The notes under the pieces were generated by a model, which saw only the letters and a program-made list of their open reading frames with translations, made no database searches and was not told where the DNA came from. The position numbers and the translations under genes are program-made. Shown one piece after another: positions 33,998 to 44,516 of a DNA stretch of 64,000 bases. Source of the stretch: Panicum virgatum. Lineage: Eukaryota > Streptophyta > Magnoliopsida > Poales > Poaceae. The first letter of the stretch is position 1, and every line of letters starts with the position of its first letter. The DNA lies in NCBI RefSeq assembly GCF_016808335.1, contig NC_053149.1, positions 24,031,238-24,095,237 on the forward strand, in the 5' to 3' direction.

Positions 33998-36135
33998 ATG
34001 CAAGAGGTCCCTGATAATAATAGTTTTCCTCCAGTGCCTCAATCAGCAAATACTGGGCGGGCCTCTAATAGTGTGGATTGCTTGATTCCTGATGAAGAGG
34101 AGCCTTATGAGAATGCAAGAGCCGTTGATTCAGATGAAGACCATCCTCTACCTCCATTGAGCGAAGAGGATAGGGAGCCCATCAAACTTATTTGTCTTGA
34201 TCATGATCCACCAGTTCCTGAATTCAGCGATGTCAGGAATCTTGTCAGTGCTTATGTAGAAGGAAGAGAAGATGAGCTGCTAGAGTGCCATGGGCATGGG
34301 GATGGGGAAGTTGTTGAAATTAAGAAGAGAATTGTGTTCAGGGACTTGCCTATACTGAGGAGGTGGTTGCAGGAGTATTCAGTGAAACAAAAAAGGCCTT
34401 TCAAGGTTAGGCAGTATTATGTGTAGCGGCATTACACAGTGGTGTGCAACAAGGCATATTGCAGTTGAAGGATCTGTGCTCGGAAACAGAAGGTCACGGG
34501 AAAGTTCAAGATCAGAAAGGTTGTAGGACCACACACTTGTGTCGAGGAAGAGCTAGAACAGAGGCATCAACAGTTGACATCTACCCTCATTGCCTCAAGG
34601 TTGTGTTTAGTACTGAAGGAGCAGTCCAATTTGAAGGTTAGGTCAATTATTGAAATGACTGAGAAGATATTTCATTACAAGATAAAGTACGGAAAAGCAT
34701 GGAGGGCAAAGCAACGGGCCTAGAAGATGATATATGGGGATTGGGAGGAGGCTTATGATAAGTTGCCAGCACTATTCAATGCAATCAAAGAAGCAAGTCC
34801 ATGCATGCATTATGAGTCCATCCCAAATCTAGGTGAATGGAGGCATAGGAGACAAATATTCTTCCGTGCTTCCTGGTGCTTTCCCCAGTGTGTGGAGGCC
34901 TTCAGGCATTGTCGTCTAGTGTTTTCCAGTGATGGTACTTTTCTCCTTGGCAAGTATATGGGCACACTGTTGATAGCAATTGCATGTGATGCTAACAATG
35001 CATTGGTTCCTTTGGCAATCGCTTTGGTGGAGAAGGAGAACAAAGAGAGCTGGGGATGGTTCTTGCGGCTTGTTCGGATACATGTTGTAGGCCCTGATAG
35101 GGAGGTTTGTGTCATTTCTGATAGGCACCAGGGTATACTCAGTGTTGTACAGGAGCAGATCCTAGGGTATCCACCGTTGCACCATCGTTAGTGCACCAGG
35201 CACCTTATCGAGAATTTGTTTCGAAAAGATGGTGACAAGGACAACTCTTTATTCAAGGAAGTAGCACGACAACTTGAGGCGCAGTTCTTTGAGGAGAAGT
35301 TGGAGCAGCTAAAAACGGCAACAAACGATCAAGGCAGACAATGGCTAATAGGATTGTTGAGGTACCGTGAGAAATGGACAAGGGCTTACGATGATGGTGA
35401 CCGGAGGTATTCATTTCAGTCTAGCAACATGGCCGATTCTTTTAATAGTGTCCTTAAGGGAATACATGGCATGCCGGTCAATGCTATGGTAGAGTTCACC
35501 TTCACCAAGTTGGTAAGAATATGTTCAACAAAAAACACGAAGAGGCAATGGCACTCCAGAGCAAGGGTGAGTTATTACCATCTAAATCTAAACGCCATCT
35601 TAACAACGCAAAGGGATGGGCCCACACACACAAAGTTCGATGCTTTGACCTCAACACAGGAAAATATGAGGTCACGGAAAGGGGTGGTACAATGTCTGAT
35701 GGTGAGGTGCGGCCTTCAAGGAGTTCTGTTGTGGTACTGGTTAATTTCTTATGCACCTGTGGGAGACCAAAGCGGTACCACTTTCCATGTTCTCATTATA
35801 TTGCAGCAGCTCGGCATCGCAACTTTTCATTCATGAGGAACATAAACCTAGAGTTTACTGTTGTGCAGACATGGTCTCCGCAGTTCAAGCCTTTCCTCGA
35901 TGAGGGACAGTGGCCACTATACACTGGTTCGGTATACATTGCCGATCGAGGATGCTCTTGGGACAAGCGTGGAAGTAGGAAGAGGTCCAAACACGACATG
36001 GCCATGGACCAGGTTTCTGGCAAGACTAGGAGGGGAAGAGCGAGGTCCTTTGTGCAAGAGCCCGAGCAGCACCAGTGTGGCCGCTGCGGCAGACTTGGGC
36101 ACAATTCACGCACATGCTTCTGGACGCTTAGTCAG
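33998..36135 (+). pseudogene. Mutator-like (MURA) transposase
   Basis: From the ATG at 33998: acidic N-terminus, MuDR DNA-binding region (FRDLPILRRWLQEYSVKQKR), MULE catalytic domain (LVFSSDGTFLLGKYMG then REVCVISDRHQGI, two catalytic Asp), SWIM zinc finger (CTCGRPKRYHFPCSH, about 35752-35796) and CCHC knuckle (CGRCGRLGHNSRTC). Damage: stops at 34423-34425, about 34468, 34721 and 35189 (three of them at expected Trp positions), and a frameshift near 35515. The last exon ends at a GT donor at 36136 and splices in frame to the plant mobile domain. The protein class cuts Mutator-type elements in the nucleus. Confidence 0.9.
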
Positions 36136-36278
36136 GTGGAAATAATTTGTGTACTAATTTTCCAAATTTTTTAAGATACTATTGTCTACATTTCGTTGCT
36201 ACATTATTATTGTTAAATGATTTATCATGTTACTTGAGTTGCAAACTATTGACTAAACTTGTATTTTATTTTTCGTAG
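36136..36278 (+). other. Intron linking MULE transposase to plant mobile domain
   Basis: CAG|GTGGAA at the 5' side and TTTCGTAG|GATGGC at the 3' side; phase 0 on both sides. A second GT-AG intron follows (36352-36419). The frame stays open through both junctions. Confidence 0.7.
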
Positions 36279-38781
36279 GATGGCGCTAGCCCACCTGCTG
36301 GAGCACTACTACGAGCAGAACCACCAAGGACGACACAACACGGCGGGGGAGGTAATCGCTTTATGTCACTCTTTTCAATTTGTGTTATGATGCTAACGAC
36401 AAATTTCAATTTCTGCAAGAATTGCCCCTCCTTCATCGTCGAACCCATGATAGGTTCTTGGACAAGCGGTACGATGACAGGTACACCCCTCTCCTCCAGA
36501 GGGCTAGCCTGGATGTTGTATCGTAGCAAGTTCACCATGGATTGCCTGAAATCAACCCTGCGGTGATCACAGCTTTGGTTGACAAGTGCTATCTTTAATG
36601 GCTAATCCACTATTTGTTCATTTTGAAACTCGATGTGATAACAGACCATAAAACATGTTATTGTCTGTGTAGGTGGAGGTAAAAAACTCAAAGTTTCCAC
36701 CTACCTTGTGGTGAGATGACAGTGACACTTTAGGATGCACAGAAGTTTCTTGGTCTTAGGATTAGAGGACGTCTAGTTACAGGCAATTGCATGTCACATG
36801 GTTGGAGGGAGAGAGTGGAGGCCTTCCTCGGGAGAGGTCTGCCTCTAGATGCGTCCGGTTCCCGGACGTCGGGAGTACCTATCTCCTGGCTCCGAGAGAA
36901 CTTTGGTGTTTGTTCGGAGGATGCTAACGCCCACACAGTCGCCTTCTACTGCAGAGCTTGGATTCTTCACTTGTTCGGACGTGTTCTCTTCCCGGACGTC
37001 ACAGGTGAGACCGCGCCTTCCTTTTACGTGTACATCCATTGCATTCGTTAATGTTGGCGTTCGGCTTTAAATACTTTCTTTGTGTTTTCCTGCACAAGTG
37101 ACAGTGCTTCTTGGATGTACCTCCTTTGCCTGACCGACTAGGACACGGCAGGGGAGGGGGGTATATCTAGGTGTTCGCAGTCCTGGGTTTCTTGTACCGC
37201 AACCTCTGTGAGGCGTGTCGCCCCACTTCACGCAACCCATCCATTGGGGGCTGCGTGTACCTTCTCCAGGTTTGGATGTGGTCTCGGTGACCGGTTGGCC
37301 GTCCACAGGCTCTTCCTCCGCGCCCATGGTTCGAGGTGGTCAGCAATTGGCTTTGACCCACGGCTTCTTACTTGTGAGACCAGGTCTGCACACCCTGGGC
37401 CAGGCCTGAGCACGAGTACGTCGAGTTCATGAATGAGCTAGATGCACTTACGCCCTCGATGGTTACTCCCTTGCATTCCATTAACGCGACCATTTCATTT
37501 TAAAGTCCATATGTTTGTTTTTCATACCTTTATGCTTACGTTCAATCATTTGCAGGTCGTTTGGGAGCCATTCACACAAGAGAGGCTAGGCTAACTTCAA
37601 TTGAGCTTCATGTGCAATGCAGATGATTATCTCTACAGGATGTTGTACTGCTCACTAATCTGCTTCTACGCTATGGAGTTCCACTTGCCGCAACAAGTTG
37701 CACGACAGTTTGGGTTGCGACAAGAGTGGCCAGTACGTCAGATGTTGACATTTGTGGAGTTGCACAAGTAAGTGCTTATGCCTAGTTAACTCTGGACTCC
37801 ATTTATCATTAACAAGTACATACTTCCTTTCATTTAGAACTTGAACAAATGCTTAGGTTTTTTGCATTTTCGTTTACATTGCAGGATTGACCGTCAGAAG
37901 AAGATGAACGATTTTGAGCACCTGCACCGCGAGAACATCAACACATAGGACCAGTAAGCTGAGCATGTGGGGGAGGACCAGGAGTCGCACGCCAATGACC
38001 AATTCCGCGAGTACCTAGCTTGGTACTCCAGTGTGACACGCAACAGGCTGAGGCAGCAGTGGATAGGAGCGGACTATGCCAACATTGAGTATTCAGATGA
38101 TGAGGACACCTCGTATGACCATGGTACTCGGAAGGGAGGGTTGTGGAGGCTGCACCTATGTTGGATCGAGTGGTATGTTCACTTGCAATTACATTTGTTT
38201 GCTAAATAACAATCGTGAGCATAATTGGATTACATATGGCGACTAACCGTTTGCTTTCGTTGTTTGCAGGGCAACACGGTCAGGCAAACCGTGGCCGACA
38301 TCGAGGGATTTCCACGACGAGATGTTGACGAGAGCAGACTAAACACCTTCCTTGGAGTAAGTTCACAATGGTACACAGTGGTAACATCAACATATAATTG
38401 ATATGTGTGCACTTACTAAATTTTCAAATACAGAGAATTGTGAAATGGCTATGTCGTGCTGCTAGCCGTCTTGGTTGCAGGACTTTAGTGCGGAGGGACA
38501 TGCACGACCTCACCCACAGCACTCCTGTCATCAGCACTTCTACGGCCTCCGGTGTAGCCTCGGCAGGACAGAGCTCGTCCCGTGGTACACAGGCTACTTT
38601 TGAGGGGGAGGAGGAAGTCAAGGAGATTGGACCATCTCAGCTATAGGATGCTCCTTCGACACAACCTATGCAGCCTCGCGGACACAGGCAGCACCGTCTT
38701 CGTGATGCGTACACTATAGGCACGGATGCTCTTGGCACAGATGCTCTTGGGAAGGGCAACGCAAAGAGTAGGTGGCAGTGA
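36279..38781 (+). pseudogene. Plant mobile domain (PMD) protein, downstream part of a MULE gene
   Basis: Exons read DGASPPAGALLRAEPP, then (36420 on) RTHDRFLDKRYDDRYTPLLQ, then GLRIRGRLVTGNCMSHGW, then (about 37552) VVWEPFTQERLG and MEFHLPQQVARQFGLRQEWP, then DQFREYLAWYSSVTRNRLRQ, ending GNAKSRWQ and a stop at 38779-38781. This is the plant mobile domain (aminotransferase-like, PF10536) layout, known from MAIN-type nuclear proteins and often carried by transposons. In-frame stops, for example TAG at 36524-36526, make it non-functional. Confidence 0.8.
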
Positions 38782-38789
38782 GGGACTAT

Positions 38790-39500
38790 TTGGAGTGCGC
38801 TTGGTTTGTACATATGAACTTTATGGACTCTGGACTTGTTATTTGTTTGTTAGAACACTATGGACTGTTTGGAGTGTTTGGAAGTTGGTTATGTATCGTG
38901 TGTGTGTGTATTGTACTTATCATTTGTTTGCATGGATATTATCGATGTGCACTTGTTATGTTTGTGGCCGCCATAATGCTCGTAAAATAAGGGAAGCTCT
39001 TGCGAATTTAATTTTTTCCGTAAGAGACTGAATGAAAATTTTAATTATGTTTACTACTTACTGAATGAGTAGTACATTTACTACTTACCGAATGAGTAGT
39101 ACTTCATCTACAGGATTCTTGCCAAGAAGACTTGGCTACACACATCTAACCTTTTCAGTCCACTTCTACATCTACAGTACACCTATAGGTACCCTTTTCA
39201 GAAAGATATGACAACTCATAACTGTGATTTGTCTTATCATCTGCGAAACATGTCTCTGAAAAACAATGAAACAACTCACCACTAAAAAGTCTATGGATTC
39301 TAAGAAGGCTTTTCAGGATCCTTTGAAATAGACTTTTCAGTCATACTTAGTAGGTTTTTCAGTGTCCTTCGAAATAGGCTTTATGTCGTATGGGCGTAGT
39401 CTATTCAGGAGCATTCACGCCTCCTCTCAATGGGTAGTAATCACGCCTTTTGCTATATATACATGCATCACTTTAGATGCAACTACAAGAGCGCAAATCA
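38790..39500. other. Spacer between PMD and GRF-type gene, no gene seen
   Basis: AT-rich, with short local repeats such as TACTTACTGAATGAGTAGTA (39053-39105) and TTTTCAG-type units, but no coding signal. It probably contains the GRF gene's promoter. Confidence 0.4.
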
Positions 39501-39512
39501 ACTGAAGTAGCC

Positions 39513-40177
39513 ATGTCTGGAGGGTCTTCAAGTGGAAAGGGTTTCGGCCGTGGAAAGGGGGAAGGAAGGGTCCTCCCATTGTGTGGGAGGGGTCTATTGG
39601 TCCAGACATCTTTGGGGAGGCTGTATATGAGTTCCCACTTCCCAGTTGAGAACAAATCTAATTTCTGCAAAGACAACCCGTTGAGAGGATACGATAATCG
39701 CAAAGAAGAGTGGCCAAAATGCTTGCATAGTGAGGACTGCATAGTGCAGATGATGACTGAGGGGACAGATGGGGGTCGTCGTTTCTTCAAATTCCCGCGA
39801 GCATGGGTATTTGCTATCACTCTTCGTTTGCAACATATTTGCCTCTTGTTTTCTAAATCTTACAGGGGTTTCTTTGTTTCAGTCTTCGGAGGCTCCGGAA
39901 GGCTGCGGGTTCGTTAGGTGGGTCGATCCTCCTCCTATTTATCTGCATCAAGAGTACATCTACTACATGCAGAATCGTATCTTCGATCTAAAAAGGGGAG
40001 TGAGCGCTAGTAGCATGGTAGACGATGGCACAGGAGGCACTCTGCACTAATCCCTATTGCAACTGCCCGTATCACAGGAAGAAGTGTCCTCCACCTCCTC
40101 CCCTGCTGCCGCCACCTACCATGGGAGGATACCATGGAGAAGGTGCAACTCAATTTGCTATGTGGGGACAATACTAA
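39513..40177 (+). pseudogene. GRF-type zinc-finger protein carried by the Mutator-like block
   Basis: Exon 1 (39513-39806) encodes MSGGSSSGKGFGRGKGEG, then a zinc-finger start (WPKCLHSEDCIVQM, TDGGRRFFKFPRAW). It splices in phase 0 across a GT-AG intron to exon 2 (39883 on): SSEAPEGCGFVRWVDPPP and a coiled segment. The GRF signature is GRxFFxCP ... CGFFxWxD; here the Cys of the xCP motif is replaced (FKFP). A stop at 40048-40050 ends that frame. The usual tail (NPYCNCPYHRKKC, proline run) is still readable in the next frame to 40177, so a one-base frameshift lies just before 40048. Confidence 0.65.
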
Positions 40178-40544
40178 GTCCATTGCCGCTTCATGTAATG
40201 TTAGGCATGTTAGTTTTAGTTATGGCACATGTGCCATTACATGCCACTTCAAAAGTTGTGCGAGAAAATACGCATGCTACGTCCATTCCTCCTTTTAGTA
40301 ATATTAGCTCGTTTGATTTTAGGTTCAATATTGAAATTAATATTCTTACCGACATGAATTAATCAGCAACACAATAATCCACTACATGATGCATTAAATA
40401 ACTAACAAATTGAGTTCATGACTAAAGAATAGAGCTAGCAACCGACCGACATAACGAATGGTCCAATACATGACAGTACACTGGAAATCCAATACTTGAC
40501 AACATTGTTCATGACCAATCCATATAACTAGCAACTGAAGGATA
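40178..40544. other. Spacer between convergent GRF and coiled-coil ORFs, no gene seen
   Basis: AT-rich and without recognisable coding signal. It probably contains the 3' UTRs of the two convergent genes. Confidence 0.4.
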
Positions 40545-41025
40545 CTACTGAGTGCAACGAGGCCACTTTCCCTTCCTCAAAGCATCAGGATTCTCTTCCA
40601 TTGCTGTTTCTGCACGACGAGCACGCTCAAGTTTTTTCTTCCTCACCTCCCTTGCCTCAACTTCAAGCCTCATTTGCCTTTCAGCTTCGCACTCCTTCTC
40701 TGCTGCCTCCTCTTTGCGCCTCCTCTCCACCCGCTCCTTGTGCTCTGCATCCCACTGCTTGAACTTCTCCAGCCATTCTCTGTCTTCCTGTTTGATCTTA
40801 TTATCAATCCACTTCTCAAAATCACATAGCGGTGGAGGAGTTTGAAAAATATTTAGCAGTTAAGCACTTAATCATACACACAAAATTTGTTACGAAATAA
40901 ATAAGCACAACACACTAGAAAATTCTCACCATCAAGCCAATGCGGATCTGACAAGTCGTAGGCTCCAATGCATAATTCTCACACATCCAATACCTCTGCC
41001 TATAGGTTTCCTCTTCATCGGACAT
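40545..41025 (-). CDS. Small coiled-coil ORF of the Mutator-like block
   Basis: Exon 1 (41025-40930) encodes MSDEEETYRQRYWMCENYAL and ends at a GT donor. Exon 2 (about 40838-40545) encodes CDFEKWIDNKIKQED, then a long Arg/Glu/Lys helix (ERRRKEEAAEKECEAERQMR) and ends WPRCTQ. The expected acceptor before exon 2 reads AA rather than AG, so splicing may be broken. It lies convergent to the GRF gene. Function unknown; similar small proteins accompany PMD-carrying transposons. Confidence 0.5.
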
Positions 41026-41539
41026 TGCAACGATGCAAGGATCACCGCAAAAACACACGGCACGGGAACACCGCCAGGTACATGCAATCGTTCGAATGCA
41101 TTTCCCACACGAACCCTAATCTAAATATATGACATATTAACCTTAAACACGAATTAAAGCCACAAATTAATAAGTTCGACGGAGCTTACCTTGGTTTACT
41201 AGCCTTACCACGCATTGGCATCCTACGGTTCAACAACACACATACACATATTACAAATTTGCTTCAAATACTAACTAATTACGAATTTGCTGCGAATTCT
41301 AACTAATGGCATATCTTAATTTGCATATTACATAAAATACGGACTGAATCAATGCGAACAAATTGAGGATGGATCTACGGATCAAATCGAAGTTTCCAAG
41401 GTTGAATACCTATTATGGAGTTTTGGCGGGTTTGGCTAGGGAGAAAACCCGAGAGCTAAGAATGAGAAAGAGAGAAAGGGTGCTGGTCGGGCAGGGAAAT
41501 GCACGGAGGGGTATGTGGCCAGAGCTCGGTGCCGTGTAT

Positions 41540-41720
41540 CATAGTGTCGAGCTCGGCGCCGTTATCTACGGCACCGAGTACTGGCCACATCAGCCACTAG
41601 ATCATCCAGCTCGGCATGTGCGCGTGGCACCTCGGTGCCGTAGAATATGGAGCCGAGACGTATTAGTTCAGCGCCATAGTCTATGGCGCTGACCCCAGGG
41701 TCCGTTTTCACAAATCATTA
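41540..41720. repeat. Cluster of GC-rich palindromes
   Basis: Contains a perfect 25-nt palindrome with 12-nt arms (41668-41692, TCAGCGCCATAG and its complement) and imperfect ones built on CGGCGCCGT/ACGGCACCG (41545-41580 and 41625-41665). The cluster lies near the right margin of the Mutator-like block and may be its terminal or subterminal region. No matching left copy was found near 33.9 kb. Confidence 0.6.
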
Positions 41721-41764
41721 CGAAAGGCACCAAGATGTGAAAAACTTTCGCGCGAAGGGCTTAA

Positions 41765-42215
41765 AATAAAAAAATACGGCTTGGTGGCCTAGCCTTTGTG
41801 GCAAGTCAAGGGTTCCCCGGAAGAGACATGGTGACCGAGAAGCGATACTCTTTATTGAATGCTTCAACAACATGTACTAGGGGTGGCTTAGTGCTACCGA
41901 TACAACGTGGACTAGGGGTGGCTTAGTGTCTACCGATATCATGGGATACATCCTTGTATCAAGAGTTTGCTTCCTCTCATCCCCTCTATCACGTTTTCGC
42001 ATTATTCTTGCAAATTATGTACCTTTACATTCTTAGATTAGCATCAAGCTAGAATTGGCTATCGGCTGAAAAACTTGTTTTTTTACAAGAGTTTCGCACT
42101 AGTTGATCCGTAGTTGCATACCTAGGTAGCACGTTCTAGATTACATTTTGTGCAATTTAATTGGACCCATAGATTAAGGTTTTTAGTTTGCCTAATCCCC
42201 CCCCCTCTTAAGCTA
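41765..42215 (+). repeat. Right portion of the interrupted LTR
   Basis: Contains GGGTTCCCCGGAAGAG and ends TTAGTTTGCCTAATCC with a C-run, the usual wording of the 3' end of long grass LTRs. Together with 33305-33880 it suggests one LTR split by the Mutator-like block. Confidence 0.5.
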
Positions 42216-42234
42216 TGAGCACTGATTCTTTCTT

Positions 42235-42733
42235 CATCTTAGGGGCCTGTACAATCTGGAGGGTGAGGAAGGATGTCATGTTCAACGGAGTATGTTCTCC
42301 ATTCCAAATTATATGTCGTTTTAGAAAATCTAAATACATATATTTGGCTATGTATCTAGATCCATTTGTATATCTAGAGGTATAACAAAATCTGTGTATT
42401 TGGATTTGCCAAAACAACCTATAATTTGGAATGGGCGGAGTATCATCCAGTACTCAGTAGAGTCTCTCAGGCTATCACCCTTGCACGGGATGAAGCCGCG
42501 AGCTCTTTGGCTGTTAGCTGGGGCAAAAAGGTTAAGTTTTTTGGTCGCCTTTTTCGTCCTAGTGGGCTAGGTCTGTTTGTTCTCGTTAACCAGCTGGGCG
42601 TGCCTCGCATGTAAGCTGATACCTCGGGTGTGTGGGTGTATGGGTGGTTTGTTTTGCCATTTTGGGCTTTTTTTTCTTCTTTTTAATGCAATGACATATA
42701 TACAGTTCTTCTATGTATTCGAGCAAAAAAAAC
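42235..42733 (+). pseudogene. LINE 3' end with A-rich tail
   Basis: Encodes a short C-terminal remnant (TIWRVRKDVMFNG; after the MITE, QAITLARDEAASSLAVSWGK). It then has a 3' UTR with TTTTTAATGCAATGACATAT and an A-run at 42726-42733. It is interrupted by a Stowaway-like MITE. Confidence 0.7.
42293..42440. mobile_element. Stowaway-like MITE inside the LINE fragment
   Basis: 148 bp with imperfect TIRs (CCATTCCAAATTATATGTCG at the left, its near complement at the right) and TA duplications at 42291-42292 and 42441-42442. Tc1/mariner-derived MITEs insert at TA. Confidence 0.8.
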
Positions 42734-42959
42734 AGACCATGCATGTAATTAACTAAGTATGTAACGGTGAGGGAAGCTAGTCGTTTTGCAAGTAGCTAGC
42801 TATAGAGGAAATTAGAGGGTGCCAAGCATGTCAGAATTATAAGAATATGTGAGCACCCTCAGCAATGTGGAAAAGTGTGGGCTTAGATTACATTCGATTT
42901 CTCCTGTGCTAAAATATTGGAACAACAACATCTGTACATATCGCTCATGTTCTTGGCTT
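42734..42959 (-). other. 3' untranslated region of the LRX gene (probable)
   Basis: Non-coding sequence directly downstream of the LRX stop codon, bounded by the LINE tail. No polyadenylation site can be fixed from sequence alone. Confidence 0.5.
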
Positions 42960-44408
42960 TCAGTAACCTGGAAAAAGCGGTGGCGGTGGTGACTGGTATT
43001 TCGTTCCTCGTACGGGTGGGACGATAACTGGTGGCGGCGGTGGTGGAGAGTAAACTGGTGGTGGAGGTGTTGCTGCCGGCGGTGGCGGAGATGCCACAGG
43101 CGGTGGCGGAGAGAAAACCGGCGGTGGCGGAGAGGCTGCTGGTGGTGGTGGAGACGACATAGGCGGTGGCGGCGGCGGGGATGCCACAGGTGCTGGAGGT
43201 GGTGGTGGCGGCTCGACCGATGGCCACCCACATGATTTGACCTTGGTGCAGTCCACCTGGTGATTCACCACCGGCGTACACTCGCCGGCACTCCTCTGCG
43301 CCGGCCTTGACTGCCCCATGCAGTTTGCCTCGTCATTAAAGGACCCGTTCATGTTCCTGTCCAGCGCGCTGCACGCGGCGTCCTCGCGCGTCAAGAAGTT
43401 ATACGAGACCGACAGGTTCGCCAACGCCGGCAGCTCGCACAGGTCCCTCGGCACGTCGCCGGTGAACATGTTGCGCGACAGGTCCAGCTGCTCGACCATG
43501 GACAGCTCGGCCAGCGTCCGCGGGATCGCGCCGGTTAGTGCGTTGCCGCTGACGTCGAACACCGTCGCATTGGCCAGGAGGCCCGTCTCGACTGGCAGGC
43601 AGCCGGTGAGGCTATTGTTGGTGAAGATGAACTGGTCGAGCGTGGCCGCGGCGTCGCCGATGCTCCGGGGGATGCACCCACCGAGTTCGTTGTTGGCCAG
43701 GACGATCACCGTCGCCCTTGACTTGCCGATGGTCTCTGGGATGCCGGAGGTGAACCGGTTGTTGTTGAGGAAGATGGCGTCGTAGGGCTTGAGGAAGAGC
43801 TCCGGTGGGATCGGGCCGTCGAAGTCGTTGAACCGGATGTCGAGGTAGCTGAGCTTGGGGACCCCGAGGACGGCTGCGGGGAAGGGCCCCACGAAGCGGT
43901 TATTGCTGGCGTCGAACTCGTACAGCTCCGTCATGTTCCTGATCTCCTCCGGGATGACCCCGCAGAAGCGGTTGGAGTTGAGGTGGAGCACGGCGAGGTC
44001 CCTCATGAGGCCGATCTCCTTGGGCAGGTAGCCCGCGACGTCGGCGGCGTTCATGTCGAGCGTCGCGACGGCGCTCTCCGAATCGTTGTGCAGCGAGGGC
44101 ACGCAGAACACGCCGTTGTAGGCGCAGACGTCGGGGCCGACCCAGTTGCCGGTGAAGTTGTTCGGGTCGGAGTAGAGCGCGTTCTTGAGCGCCTGCAGCG
44201 CCTTGTGCGCGGTGAGGAGGTTCGGGTTGGTGATCTTGATGTCGATGTTGATGTCGATGTGGACGTGGTCAGTCGGGTGGTGGTGGTTCTCGAAGGCGAG
44301 CTTCTGCCGGAGCGCGATGGCGGCCTCCTCAACGGCGGTCAGCGCCGCGGAAGACGAGGAGAAGAGAAGGGCGGCGACGACGAGCAGCGGGAGATGGAGG
44401 GCGCCCAT
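42960..44408 (-). CDS. LRX: Leucine-rich repeat extensin (LRX) cell-wall protein
   Basis: Intronless, 482 residues, no defects. The start is the ATG at 44408 (MGALHLPLLVVAALLFSSSS, signal peptide 1-21); the upstream extension to 44444 begins with TTG and is rejected. Residues 22-92 form the LRX N-terminal region, including a His/Asp-rich insert (HHHPTDHVHIDIN) and ending NFTGNWVG. CAYNGVFC is at 95-102, about ten leucine-rich repeats span 115-340, and a Cys hinge follows (DCTKVKSCGW, 386-395). A proline-rich extensin tail with SPPPP motifs (396-482) anchors the protein in the wall. LRX proteins are known to bind RALF peptides and connect wall status to receptor kinase signalling. Compared with pollen-type LRXs the extensin tail is short. 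The gene for a RALF peptide lies 14.4 kb away on the same strand. Confidence 0.95.
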   Translation of the reverse strand: MGALHLPLLVVAALLFSSSSAALTAVEEAAIALRQKLAFENHHHPTDHVHIDINIDIKITNPNLLTAHKALQALKNALYSDPNNFTGNWVGPDVCAYNGVFCVPSLHNDSESAVATLDMNAADVAGYLPKEIGLMRDLAVLHLNSNRFCGVIPEEIRNMTELYEFDASNNRFVGPFPAAVLGVPKLSYLDIRFNDFDGPIPPELFLKPYDAIFLNNNRFTSGIPETIGKSRATVIVLANNELGGCIPRSIGDAAATLDQFIFTNNSLTGCLPVETGLLANATVFDVSGNALTGAIPRTLAELSMVEQLDLSRNMFTGDVPRDLCELPALANLSVSYNFLTREDAACSALDRNMNGSFNDEANCMGQSRPAQRSAGECTPVVNHQVDCTKVKSCGWPSVEPPPPPPAPVASPPPPPPMSSPPPPAASPPPPVFSPPPPVASPPPPAATPPPPVYSPPPPPPVIVPPVRGTKYQSPPPPLFPGY

Positions 44409-44510
44409 TGCTGGGAATGGCTCGTCAGCCTTGGCCGAAGCCAATGGCTGGTGGACGAATTAAGAGATAGGAGAGAGAAAAACCGTAACACAATGTGTGG
44501 CGATAGAGGT

Positions 44511-44516
44511 TTTATA
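44511..44516 (-). promoter_or_regulatory. TATA box of the LRX gene
   Basis: The minus strand reads CTTATAAAACC about 100 bp upstream of the ATG at 44408, implying a 5' UTR of roughly 70 nt. It is followed by a CT-rich stretch (TCTCTCTCCTATCTC), common in grass 5' UTRs. Confidence 0.7.

Noticed and set aside
44409..44444. N-terminal extension of the LRX frame (12 residues before the ATG at 44408)
   Set aside because: It starts with TTG; the ATG at 44408 gives a proper signal peptide and follows the TATA box at the right distance.
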